64,000 nucleotides of DNA from Zingiber officinale. Its lineage: Eukaryota; Streptophyta; Magnoliopsida; Zingiberales; Zingiberaceae. The stretch spans positions 4,485,705 through 4,549,704 of the forward strand of contig NC_055987.1 of NCBI RefSeq assembly GCF_018446385.1, read 5' to 3'. Position numbers and translations under genes: made by a program. Shown here in pieces: positions 1-10,079 of the stretch (positions within the stretch are counted from its first letter, which is position 1; every line of letters begins with the position of its first letter). The notes beneath the pieces were generated by a model. That model ran no database searches and was not told the DNA's origin. It was given only the letters and a program-made list of their open reading frames with translations.

Positions 1-308
1 GCGGTGAGACTCAAAGCAGGTTAGGGTGATCGAGTGCTCATAGGGAGATTCGAACTAGGTTAGAGTGAGTTCTTCACACGCCACTCTTCTCATTTACTCT
101 TACATATAGGCAATGAGAATGAGTTCTTCACCGCCAGAAGAAGAGACGGTTGCCCACTGCTTGCTTCAAGCGAGTGTATGTGGCACAAGCTCAGGCGAGG
201 TTGCTTCATGAGCAAGAGGTGACATGCATGCAAGCCAAACAAAGCAAGTAACGTTGCTTCATGAACCATGAGCAAGCAACCAACAAGGTCGACCCTGAGG
301 CATGTCAC
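1..308. other. Intergenic, no gene seen
   Basis: Mixed-composition DNA with several short tracts of similar wording (start with gagttcttcac and gagcaag). No ORF with a recognisable domain, no splice pattern and no RNA gene was found. Confidence 0.5.
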
Positions 309-1043
309 CGGGGGCGATGGCTAAGGGCCCTCCGATTTTTAGGGGCCTCCAAATTTGACATGCATATATAATATATATACTTAGATTGTTTTATAAAAAC
401 CTAAAAAATATATTTGATTGGATTATTTTAATAAAAGTCTAAAAATATATATATTGTTGAATTGTTTTAATAAAGATCCAAAAAATATATTTTCTATTAA
501 AATTTAAGAAAAAATCTAAAAAAGAAAAGAAAGAAAAAAAAAGAAGGTAAATGATCTTTATTTTATTTCTTGTATAATTCTTTCTTCATTAATTTATTTA
601 CAGAAGTCATAAGATTCTAAAGAGTAAAGAATATATGAATCTTGAACGCTAATTTTCTCCTTTCTTCTCCTTTGAATCTCTTTTAATTAAATTAGAAAAG
701 TTTATTAATTTTAATTTCATCAACATCATCATTCATCAATATATAAACTTACAACGTAAGTTACCTACTTATCTTTATTTTTTCTTATTGTCAATATTCA
801 ATTTTGATTTTTAATATTGTATTGGAGTCAATATTTTATTATTATTTTTTATAGATTTGAAAGAGTTTAAATAAATCATCCCAATTTTAATCATCATAGA
901 ATAAGTTATATCAATTGCTTCAAGCACAAACCAGGCTTTATTGTTCTTTGACTATTATTTTTATTGCTTGTGTTTGTTTCATTGTTAGCTTTGTTGTTGA
1001 TTTTGTGTGTTTTATTTTTACACTTGAAATTTGTAATATAAAC

Positions 1044-1160
1044 ATGTTTCTAAAAAAATATCAATCTTGGAGTTAGAAAAGAAATAAAAGAAAAATAGTG
1101 GAACAGATTATTAAAACTCACAAACGTGTTCTTCATAAGTTTTTTAAAGCTAGCTCTTCA
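1044..1160 (+). pseudogene. hAT transposase N-terminal remnant
   Basis: Reading from the ATG at 1044 gives MFLKKYQSWS, a stop, then a Lys/Arg-rich stretch ending in HKFFKASSS. This matches the usual start of plant hAT transposases of the zinc finger MYM-type 1-like group: a basic tract followed by a Lys-Phe-Phe segment. A TAG stop interrupts it after ten codons. It is too short to be functional. The assignment rests on remembered family pattern, not on a search. Confidence 0.5.
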
Positions 1161-1370
1161 ATGAAAATTCAGTTGATGAATTGTAAGAAGAAAGTCAAGA
1201 AGAACTAAATGATCATGTAACAAATGAGCAGCAATCGAGTAATCAAGAAAAATTAAATAATCATGCAATCAATGAGGGGGAAGAATTGAGAGAAAATGCT
1301 AATCGTAATCATGCAACGAATGAGCAGTAAGAATTGAGAGAAAATGATGATAATAATTTGAATGTAAATG

Positions 1371-1470
1371 ACTTGACAATTTTATGTATCGAAAATGAGG
1401 TATTAAAAAACTTGATTTTGAAAACTTTATTGATGATTTTGCTTCTCAAAATGCTAGAAGATATAGATTT
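1371..1470 (+). pseudogene. hAT transposase C-terminal remnant
   Basis: The plus strand encodes LTILCIENEVL and, after a one-base slip in a run of six A, DFENFIDDFASQNARRYRF. This is the typical end of the hAT C-terminal dimerisation region, where a leucine/isoleucine helix is followed by a DDFAS-x-x-ARR tail. Only about 210 bp separate it from the N-terminal remnant, so nearly all of the transposase has been lost. Confidence 0.55.
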
Positions 1471-1962
1471 TTTTCAATGATTATTTCATACTTATTTTTT
1501 TTTATTTGTAGGTATTACACTTTTTTTGGAGAAACTTAGTAAACATATTTTGTATGATGTTGCATTTTTTGAAGAATCTTGAGAAATAAATTTTGTATGG
1601 AGTTTATCATATTTTAAATGAAATATATTAATTTTTAAGTTTTTCTATTAAACTATATTCAACTAGTACATTAGTAAATTTGTTTCCTAAGAGATCATTT
1701 TTCTCTTTTCGCCTAAGGGCCCCTAAAAGTCAGGGCCGGTCCTAATTCAGTGATATCAGCGGGTTATCTTTCTCTATTTGTTTATGTATTTGTCCCGACA
1801 GTAATACAATGGAAAGGGTGTCGTTAGGTGCTGTCATGTACACACCAGATTGTGAACGAGTTCCATCTATTACTTCATAATTCTGGAAAGTAGGGGGGAA
1901 ACAAGGCAAAGAAATGATCTCGCAAAGCTATATATAACCTCTTAGATATTATTGTTAAAATA

Positions 1963-2250
1963 CATGATGCGGAAGCACATAGATATAAGAAAGAACTAGA
2001 GAGAAGGAAAGAAAAGATAATTATTTTTTTATTATTGATTGATAATTGTCATAGAATAACTCATCTATTTATACAAGATAATATATGAAAAATATAATGA
2101 TAAATATGGAAATATATTATTATAAATATGGTAATAATAAATATAGAAACAATGAAAAATATTGTTTGTATTACAATCCAAATATGCTAAATCATCAATA
2201 ATTAAAATCAATCTCTGAATCTCCTGAATTACTATTTTTATCGTCATTAC
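1963..2250 (-). repeat. LTR-like direct repeat, 3' copy
   Basis: About 85-90% identical by eye to 3483-3785. On the minus strand the order is TGACGATAAA start, TATAAATAG box, ATCAATAATAA, pyrimidine tract, then GTGCTTCCGC near the end. Confidence 0.55.
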
Positions 2251-2389
2251 CCCCGACAAACTCAATGGGAGATACTCGAACGTTGAGTTTGGTTGTTAAC
2301 CAATCATATCTTTTAGAGCAAAATCCACCAGTACGATCAACGAAACGACATATTTGTTGAACTTTATCTTTGATGAAAGAAGACAACAA
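2225..2389 (-). pseudogene. Copia RNase H C-terminal tail (weak)
   Basis: Minus-strand reading gives FIKDKVQQ, a degraded middle, then YDWLTTKLNVRVSPIEF with a GG following. The closing TKLNV segment resembles the end of Copia RNase H domains just before the polypurine tract and 3' LTR. GTCGGGGG directly before the LTR would serve as the polypurine tract. The middle is unrecognisable, so this is a modest call. Confidence 0.35.
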
Positions 2390-3482
2390 CTAGAAGAAGA
2401 TGAGGAGTTGTTGTTTGACGGCTGGAATATGATCTGTCTCCAAAATAAAAGCAGCAGAGCAAGAAGATTGCATTTTGGTGGTTGCATATGCTGGAGCAGA
2501 GGAAGAAAATCTGCTATTATATGCTGAGCAATGAAAAATGCTTGCTATTTGGCCACCTAAAAAAGAAACAATAGTTATGGAGAAAACGCGGTAATAATGA
2601 ACCTGTTATTGTAAAAGAGGGGATAGAAGGAGAAGAAAGAGAGAGGAAGATAAAGAGGGATGAAATTTGATATCCTTGAAATTAAGAAGGACAAAAATAT
2701 TGCTTTTACTACGAGAAAAACAAGAAGAGAAAGAGAAAAGAAGAGAAATTAAACCTCACTAAAAAGAAGATAGGAAGGAGAAGAATAGAGGACAGTAAGA
2801 GTAAGAAAGAGGAGCTTTAGAGTAACTTGTTGATTTTGAGAAAGAAAAAGTAAGAGGAAGACATTTGTGAGTTATCGAAACTTGAAAGAAGAAGAAAGGG
2901 AACATTAATGATGAAAGATAAGAAAAATAATTTCAGACTATTTTTTAGAAGGAAACAACAATGGAAACAACAAGAGAAGGGAAAAAAAACTAGTTGCTAA
3001 AAGCCAAAACAATGAGGGAAGGGAAAGAGAGGAGAAAGAAGCTTCTAAGAAAGCATAAGAGACTATAGAGGAGACCGGAAAGAAAGTCCGAGAGAAGGCG
3101 ATGCTGACGAAGGAGGTGTTGTAAAGTGAACTTGAACCTACAAAGAAGAAAGCGATGGAGTTGGTGAATTCTTAAGGAAAGGGGGTGACTCCTAGACTTT
3201 TGTAACAAGGAGTTGCTGCCGTGGGTGCTACACCCGGTGTCGCCCTCAGCTAGTTGCTAACTTGCGTAAGGATCTGCAATTTGTGGTGAAAAAAAGGATG
3301 CGTAGAGAAGAGGTTGCAACATGCATTATGGTAAAAAGAAGCAATATAGAAAGAAAGTAAAAAGAGCTAGATACTTTAGCAACAGTATAAAGAAAAGAGA
3401 AATTGATAGGAAGAAAAATTAGGAGAAAGAAAAATTGATTGTTGTTGTCGAGCAGAGAAAAAAAAGAGAAATTGATAGAAAG

Positions 3483-3785
3483 AATACATAATACAGAAGC
3501 ACATAGACATAGGAAAGAACTAGAAAGACAAGGAAAGAAAAGACAATTGTTTCTTTATTATTGATTGATAATTGTCATAGGCTAACTCATCTATTTATAC
3601 ATATTATCAAGATAATATATGAAAAATATAATAATAAATATGAAAATATATTATTATAAATATGATAATAATAAATATAGAAATAATGAAAAATATGATT
3701 TGTATTACAATCTAAATATAATAAATCATCACTAATTAAAATCAATCTCAAATTCTCCGGAATTACTATATTTGTCGTCATTAAT
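3483..3785 (-). repeat. LTR-like direct repeat, 5' copy
   Basis: Partner of 1963-2250 with the same promoter and 3'-end words on the minus strand. It carries small insertions, including one before ATCAAGATAATATATG. Confidence 0.55.
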
Positions 3786-3790
3786 TAGAC

Positions 3791-4236
3791 ACTGCATGCC
3801 AATTGACCAAAGAAAATTTGACTTTGTCGAGTGAGGAGATGGAACAATCCAAAACAAGTCTAATAGCGTCACATATAGGTTTGAAGGGGAGACAAAGCTC
3901 GAGAACAATTCATTGAATCTCATTCTATTATCTAGATGTCTTCAGTTACGAGGAACCATGAGAGCATTGCAGTTTGATTCTCTGATGGACCTACGCTGAC
4001 ATTGAATTTGATGGAAAACATGTGTTGGGCGGCCTTGGTCCAAAGTACTACATACGAAAAAAAGACTGGGAGTTTGTTTTCGCAGGCATAGTATAGACTG
4101 GGAGTGCTCCGACGTCGGAACGATCTCACCGGGACGGTGGAGACCACGGAGGTTGGCTATCGGCACCTATTGCAAGCGTTTCTGAATGTATCCGATGAGC
4201 GAAACAAGGGGAGGGCTGTCCATCTTAGGATTAGTG
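3791..4236. other. No gene assigned
   Basis: Unique-looking sequence of moderate GC between the Copia remnant and the NLR pseudogene. Overlapping ORFs of about 70 codons exist on both strands, but none shows a domain or splice context that I recognise. Confidence 0.4.
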
Positions 4237-4360
4237 GAATCAACATATGCTTTTTACCGCTTGTCTTATGCATAGTATGCCCTTGAAGAACCAGATCCTT
4301 GTGGTGATAATCAATTGAACCGTCCAGGTCTTCATTCCAATTCTGAGCACTGGAAAATAT

Positions 4361-6544
4361 CTAGTGACATGGGAAGCCCATCCTCCGCATCGATTGAATC
4401 TGTGGACAGCCATATATATATATATATAGTTTTTTGAGAAGGGGAGAAAGTCCCATCTCTGGCAGTGATTGGAGCTGTGGACAGTTGCGTATTTGTAATT
4501 CGTCTAGGAAGGGAAAGCTATGCAGCAGCTCCGTCGGTAGAGATTGTAGTTTCCAGCAATAACAGAAGCTTAGAGATGTAACAGCAGTGAAGCTTTGCAT
4601 CAATATTGCCTCCTCAAATATCACCTCCTCAGAACATGACTCAATTTTAAGTTCTGTGATGAATGACAATGAGTTTCTCAGAGGAAACATTTTAAGGAGA
4701 GCAGTGTTGTCCACCCATAATATATGCAGAGATGACAAGCTCCCTTCTTGCTCATCTTCTACATCCAACTGAACCAGCTTAGGACATCCTACAATCCTCA
4801 ATTTCTTGAGGGATTTAAGGAGTCCTAAGCACTCCATCTGTCTCAACTCATTACAGTTAGAGATGTACAAACATTGAAGTTCTACCAATTGAATCAGAGG
4901 AATAGACATTATATGTGGACAATCCTTTATTACCAATCGAGTAATTAAATGAAGGTTATGCAAGCAATCGGGCAAAAGTTTTGCATATTTGCCACAGTTT
5001 GCCAAAACCAATTCCTTGAGTGAGGGCGGTAGATGACAACCACCTTCCTCGTCATCTTCCGATTTGCTATTTAATTTGAACTCAGGACAGTGTTGTATTG
5101 TCAATATTTCTAGGGAAGGCGGGAAAGGAGGTAATCTCTTTAGTTTGGGACAATTGCTGACAAGAAGTTTGCGCATGCAGGGAAATAGATCTTTGCCCTC
5201 AGTCCAAGACCACTCCTCCGATGCCGGCAAATTATATAACTTAAGCACTTTCAACTTTGGAAAACACTTGCCTTCAAATTCATGGCTCAGTTGTTTCAAA
5301 GCAAGCATGTCGTCCATGCAAAGTTTAATCAGATGTAAACGTTGGCCAATAAATGGCAGAACACCATCCCATCCCTTGCAATTTACTAAGTTAAGTTTTT
5401 CCAAATTGGATAGAACTTTTGGCCTCAACCAACTAGGTGACTTAGCTCCCTTGTACCCACTAATTGTCAATATTTTGAGTGATTCGTGTGGCTGCAGACC
5501 TTCAATTACTTCCTCTTCCAACTTGGCATCCTTCTGATGATTCCATTTTAACACCAATTCTTTTAGATGGACTTTGTTCTTTAACTCAGCATGCTGTGCT
5601 TCTTTGCTATCGACCACATTCTCAAGATTTTGAATATGAAGTGTTCCATGAAGCTGTGTCAAATCCGTTAGTTGTACAAGCTTGAGTCCATCGTCCTCTT
5701 GAACACTAAATGTTGGCAATTCTTGAAGATTAGTTAGTCTCCGTTCATCCTTTATCATCACCCAAAACTTGTCGTCTGCATAAATATGTCTCAAATTGAC
5801 CAACTTATCCAATTCTTGTGGTAGAGAGTCTAGTTTAGAACAACCTTCTACCTTCAGCGTTTGCAAATTATAAAGGTCGCATAATGAGTCAGGCAAGACG
5901 GAGAAGGTATCGTTGACAAATGCCGATGCAGGTTCCACCTGATTAGCTGACCCCAACAACCAGTCTACCACTTGATTTAGTTCTTTATCTCTGCCAAACA
6001 ATATGTCCGTCAGTGGGGAAGAGCATGATTCTCTGGCCTGAAACTTCACCTCAGGTTGCTTCCCTCTATCATTTGGTGGTAACACATTCATGATGCTCTT
6101 CATACTGTTAGCGATTCTCTCCAGCCTTCCTTGAATCTCCACCACGCTAGCTCTCATGGCATCTTCCTCCAAGGAATGAGAAGAACCAAACAACTTTCTT
6201 TTGCAGCAGAAAAAATGTTTCGAAGGCCACTGGAGCCACTTGCTGCCTTGTCCTCTTCTTCACCTTTGATCTTATTGGAACTCATCTATCAAGTCCTCAG
6301 CATCATAAGCAGCATCCTTGAGTTCCTGTATCAATGTCTTCCATTTGGTGTCGTTGCACCCGCTACTCTGTACCTCGTCAAGGATGATTTGAATCTCCAG
6401 CAGCGATGCGCGCAGATTCTCCATGTCCTCCGCGAAACCCCGGCGCTCGGCAAACAGTTGGATGGATTTATCGCTGGCCTTATCGAGCAAGGTCTGGATG
6501 AAGGCCTGCGCAAACCATCCCCCCACTGTTAGTGCGACCGCCAT
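4361..6544 (-). pseudogene. CC-NB-LRR pseudogene lacking NB-ARC
   Basis: A close relative of the intact NLR at 25686-29210, broken in several ways. It starts with the same coiled-coil domain (MAVALTVGGWF start at 6544). A 17-bp deletion at about 6273/6274, relative to the intact copy, shifts the frame after DLIDEFQ. The remaining frame (6193-4361, 610 codons) reads the rest of the linker and then jumps at 5892-5896 straight from the pre-P-loop segment into the LRRs. The deletion corresponds to 1203 bp (401 codons) of the intact gene and removes the P-loop, kinase-2, GLPL, RNBS-D and MHD motifs and the first LRRs. A TA-repeat expansion near 4420 and a one-base loss near 4384 alter the C-terminus. 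About 360 bp at the 3' end is also missing relative to the intact locus, but the conserved 3' exon is still recognisable at 4237-4350. Upstream, the 5'UTR intron acceptor survives (near 6611) while the donor side is deleted. Confidence 0.85.
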
Positions 6545-7040
6545 TTGATGGTATAAGAGAGCAGCGGCGGAGACCTTTTTCCTTCTCCTAGATCGTCAAC
6601 CCAAAAGAACTGCAAAAACAAAACAAAGACAGTAGTAATCAAGGGCAAAAGCCATGTAGTAGATCGAACTATTGATTGATGGCAAATTATAAGGATTAAT
6701 ATATATTGCAAAGTAACATATATGTATAAACTCTGAGGAAGCAAATATTGCAAAAAGGAAGTTGCAGATCAAAGCAAAGTTGGGCGATGCTACTGCAAAT
6801 CACTGAAGGAGATGTGCTGTTGAGCCAGAGGACGTTTCAAAGAACGAGGAGTGCCACGTGATATTCATCATAAATGGATATTTATGATGGACAAATGGAT
6901 ATTTACGATGAACGTGATAAATAAAATCATTTCCACAACCATCTCTCTGTAGATCCTTGATACTCTCTCTTTACGGGCAGACCAGTTACCAGCATGCAGA
7001 TTTTGAAAAAAAATCACGCACAAGTAAGAATATAAAATTC
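6545..7040. other. Upstream flank of NLR pseudogene
   Basis: 6600-6800 matches the 5' flank of the intact NLR (29280-29540), including GGAAGTTGCAGATCAAAGCA and the TTTTTGCAG-type acceptor. Around 6855-6920 there is a short local duplication of the words tggatattta and gatgaacgtg. No coding sequence was seen. Confidence 0.5.
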
Positions 7041-7963
7041 AAAGCGGCCTGAATAAGGAGGGCGAGCGAGTGAAAATAGAACTTGGGTTCAGTTAATCGG
7101 TTACATCTCTTTTAATTAGATTTAAAAAGAAGATTAGTGATACCGATTGTAACGAATAGATCCAAAAGAGAACGTAACAGTCAAAGTTAAGGGAAGGGAG
7201 CATCCCTCGCTTTGTGACATTACTTGCCCAGCACCAAAATCTATAAAGCTCTAAGCACGCCCAAAGGGTAAGCCGTACAGAATAAGACTGACAGGTTCTT
7301 AAACTGGTCGAATGTAAGAAATTTAGTCCTTTATTCGAGAAGTAATAGGATAGTACACCCGACAGGGCTCAAAGGACGCTCAACCACATAAAGCTCTTTG
7401 CTTACGCCCGACCGGATGAAGGTCAAATGGGTTGAAGGTACTTAGCCTTATAATGTCCGGCCAGATAAAAGGTTGGCCGAGCTCAATGCCTTTAGGCCTA
7501 TATAGCTCTTTACGTACACCCGGTCGGATAAACGCTGACCGGGTTTAATGTCGTTAACCTCATAAACGCCCGGCCATAGAAAGGTCGGTTGGACTTAAAG
7601 GTACTTAGCCTTATAATATCTGGTCAGGTAAAGGTCCGCTAGGCTTAATGCCTTTTGACCTACACCAACCTATACATACGCGCGACCACGAAAAGACCGA
7701 CTGAGCTTAAAGGTACATAGCCTTATAACATCCGGCCAGATAAAGGCCGACTGGGCTCAATGCCTTTAGCCCTACACAGCTCTTTACGTACACCTAATCG
7801 GATAAAAGTTGGTCAGGTTTAATGCCGTTAACCTCATTAAACTCTTTACATACGTCCGGCCATAGAAAGGTCGGTCGAACTTAAAGATACTTAATATTAT
7901 AACGTTTGGCCAGATAAAGGTCAGCCAGGCTTAATGCCTTTAGCCCTACCACAACCTTATACA
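7041..7963 (+). repeat. Tandem repeats in a Gypsy-like LTR, left half
   Basis: From about 7300 the sequence is built of imperfect units containing cttagccttataa-gtccggccagataaagg, a GGCTTAATGCCTTTAGCC-type phrase and ctctttacgtac. The spacing is irregular, about 120-170 bp. The same units resume at 22497 after the large insertion, so this is the left part of one split repeat region. No coding sequence is present. The extreme left limit is uncertain. Confidence 0.6.
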
Positions 7964-8334
7964 TGTTAGAACCCCAAGGTTATTTTGATGTGCTCAAACA
8001 AGTTAAGTTAGGTCCTGTTTGGTTTAACCCTTGTGTCTAAGTGTGCAGGAGCACAGGAAGTTGAGCAGAAGACACGGCTAGCGAGAAGGACGAAACGGGG
8101 AGAGAGCTGACGGGCTCGGTGCGTCCGAGGGATGAGGTGCCGTGGAAGAGTACATCGATGGACGAGAAGAATACACGCGACGTTCAAGGGATGAGAAACC
8201 ATGAAGGAATGCTGCTAGAGGAGAAGGTCGGAACTTGGGTTCGGGTGAGCCCTATTCCGGATGGTCGAGATCACCCAAGAAAACGGAGCCAGAGCGAAAG
8301 AGCCGAACCGAGGCGAGCTAAACCGGAGTAGAGG
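7964..8334 (+). repeat. LTR, 5' portion only
   Basis: Matches the first about 370 bp of the full LTR at 8495, then switches at an AGAGGG tract into the 3' internal region of the same family (compare 21449 onward). Short homology at the switch (AGGG/AGGGGG) suggests a deletion that joined the first LTR to the internal 3' end. Confidence 0.7.
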
Positions 8335-8494
8335 GGGAGAAGGATATATTAAGTCTAGGGGAAGGTATAATCTAATTTTAACTGAAAAATATGTTTACAC
8401 TTATTTTCAAAATTAATTATTTTTACATTGCATTTTATCTTGCATTTGTTTACCCTAGCTTAACTTGAGTTGCTCACATCAAAAAGGGGGAGAT
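8335..8494 (+). mobile_element. 3' internal remnant with polypurine tract
   Basis: Closely matches 21449-21609 before the right LTR, including GGGGGAGAAGGATATATTAA and the final polypurine tract aaaaagggggaga (8481-8493). It shows that a second internal region once lay between the first two LTRs. Confidence 0.7.
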
Positions 8495-9353
8495 TGTTGG
8501 AACCCCGAGGTTGTTTTGATGTGATCAAGCAAGTTAAGTTAGGTCCTATTTAGTTTAACTCTTATGTCTAAGTGTGCAGGAGCTTAGGAGCACAGGAAGT
8601 CAAGCGGAAGACGCGGCTAGCGAGAAGGACGGCACGAGGAGAGAGTTGACGGGCTCGGTGCGTCCGAGGGATGAGGTGCCGCAGAAGAGTACACTGGTGG
8701 ACGAGAAGAACGTACGCGACGTTCGAGGGGCGAGAAACCGGGAAGGAAGACTGCTAGAGGAGAAGGCCGAAACTTGGGTTCGGGTGAGCCCTATTTCGGA
8801 TGGCCGAGATCACCCAAGCAAACGGAGCAGGAGCGGAAGACCCAGACCGAAGCGAGCTAAACCGGAGAAGAGGGCCCAGACCGAAAAAAGTCAACTCTAT
8901 TGACTTTCTTGGTCCGGACGCCCGGACCGAGATTTCATCTAGATCGTGGTCAAACGCGATCTATGTGAAAAGGGATAAAGTTTTATCCCCTCCCAGGCAC
9001 CTGGAACCCTTCCAGACGCCCCGACCAAGGCTATAAATATAGCCTTGGTCCAAGAAGCTGAACAACAACTTATAATCTAATTTGTTTGTTCTACTTTTCT
9101 TTGTGTGCTGTTAACGCTGTAAGAGGCTACTCCGTCCAAAGGAGATCTTCAGATAGTATGCTTCATTCTCCTTGGATTAGCAATCTTCTGATTGCAAACC
9201 AAGTAATTCTTTTGTGTCTATTCCCTTTCTAATTAGTCTCTTTATTTTTAAATTACAAGTGTTCTTAATCTAGTTATAAGTCGAGAAAGGGTTAGTTTAT
9301 TTTTTCAGGGAAATTCACCCCTCCCCTCTTGCCGGCCTCCAAAGAGACCAACA
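8495..9353 (+). repeat. Full LTR (859 bp), functional 5' LTR of the array
   Basis: Begins TGTTGGAACCCC and ends GACCAACA. Followed after two bases by the primer-binding site. It holds a palindromic TATA region at 9023-9050 and GGCGCC/GACGCCCGG words upstream of it. It pairs with the right LTR at 21610-22491. Confidence 0.8.
9023..9050. promoter_or_regulatory. Palindromic LTR TATA box
   Basis: A perfect 28-bp palindrome made of GACCAAGGCTATA, a central AA, and TATAGCCTTGGTC. It sits about 300 bp before the LTR end, where the Pol II promoter is expected. The right LTR (22138-22165) and the solo LTR at 38500-38527 keep it with one mismatch each. Confidence 0.6.
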
Positions 9354-9355
9354 AG

Positions 9356-9366
9356 TGGTATTAGAG
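9356..9366 (+). promoter_or_regulatory. Primer-binding site, tRNA-Met type
   Basis: TGGTATTAGAG lies two bases after the LTR. It differs from the usual TGGTATCAGAG of plant Copia elements by one C-to-T change. Confidence 0.7.
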
Positions 9367-9413
9367 TGAGGACGCTTCAGAAGAACTAACTGCCGACTGA
9401 AGCAAAGCAACCA

Positions 9414-10074
9414 ATGGCCGGACCAAGCATCATTCCACCAAAATTCGAGAGAGACTTCGCACACTGGAAACATCATATGAAGGTATTTCTGAAAATAGAT
9501 TTTGAAATCCATTTAATAATAAAATATGATTTTGTAGCTCCTACGAATCAAAATGGAGAAGAAAAAGAAGAAAGTCTTTGGACGAAGAAAGAACAAAACG
9601 ATTCGATAGCAAATAACCGGGCAGAATATCACTTGTTGAGCGTGCTGCTGCCTCAAGAAGTCAACCGCATCGGAAGCTACTCGTCGGCCAAAGAACTCTG
9701 GGAAAAATTCCTGGAACTCCACGAAGGCACATCTGAAGCCAAACTTGCAAGAAGAGATATATTTTGAAACAAACTGACAAATATCTGTCTGGAAAAAGGT
9801 GAGAAGGTAGCTAATCTATACACAAAGGTAAAAGAACTAATCACCGGACTCAAAAACCTCGGAGAAACGGTAACCAATCGGGCACGATACGCTACGCACT
9901 CAATGTCTTTCCCAGGACTCCAAAATGGACCTCAATAATTGGCGCCTGCTACATCTCAAAAGACCTGGAGGTAAGTACCCTAGAGGAACTCTTTTCTACT
10001 CTTGAATTACATAAAACCAGATGTGCAGGGACATCAAAAGACTCAAGCCAGGTTATGGTGCTAAATGCAATCAA
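9414..10074 (+). pseudogene. Gag of the outer element, 5' part
   Basis: Starts MAGPSIIPPKFERDFAHWK, followed by the Copia gag (UBN2-like) hallmark SAKELWEKFLELHEGTSEAKLARRD. This would form the nucleocapsid of virus-like particles. A TGA at 9765-9767 and a frameshift near 9890 break it. The nested element then splits it at the GAAGG duplication 10075-10079. The other half of gag resumes at 20201. Confidence 0.75.
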
Positions 10075-10079
10075 GAAGG

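Larger units (their letters stand above)
309..1742 (+). mobile_element. Internally deleted hAT-superfamily DNA transposon
   Basis: The two ends form imperfect inverted repeats: the left end has ctaagggccc and tttttaggggcc, and the right end carries the same words inverted before the plant hAT terminus agggccgg. Remnants of the start and the end of a plant hAT (zinc finger MYM/TTF-like) transposase lie close together inside, with the catalytic middle missing. At about 1.4 kb it is a non-autonomous deletion derivative. I could not fix an 8-bp target duplication, so the outer limits are good to about 10 bp. Confidence 0.65.
1956..3790 (-). mobile_element. Copia LTR retrotransposon remnant
   Basis: Two direct repeats of about 290-300 bp lie at 1963-2250 and 3483-3785. 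On the minus strand each has a TATAAATAG promoter box followed by TCAATAATAA-type 3'-end signals, as in Copia LTRs. Next to the downstream repeat, in minus orientation, is a short tail resembling the end of Copia RNase H. The interior (about 1.2 kb) is purine-rich on the plus strand and has no gag, integrase or reverse transcriptase. No clear primer-binding site or target duplication was found. Confidence 0.55.

Noticed and set aside
5064-5685. Plus-strand ORFs of 157 and 68 codons across the NLR pseudogene
   Set aside because: Antisense shadows of the LRR coding strand. The same antisense frames appear over the intact NLR near 26506-27127.
7300-7963. Possible CRISPR-like or satellite array
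   Set aside because: The units are long, irregular and diverged, in a plant genome, and continue after the inserted element as part of an LTR.
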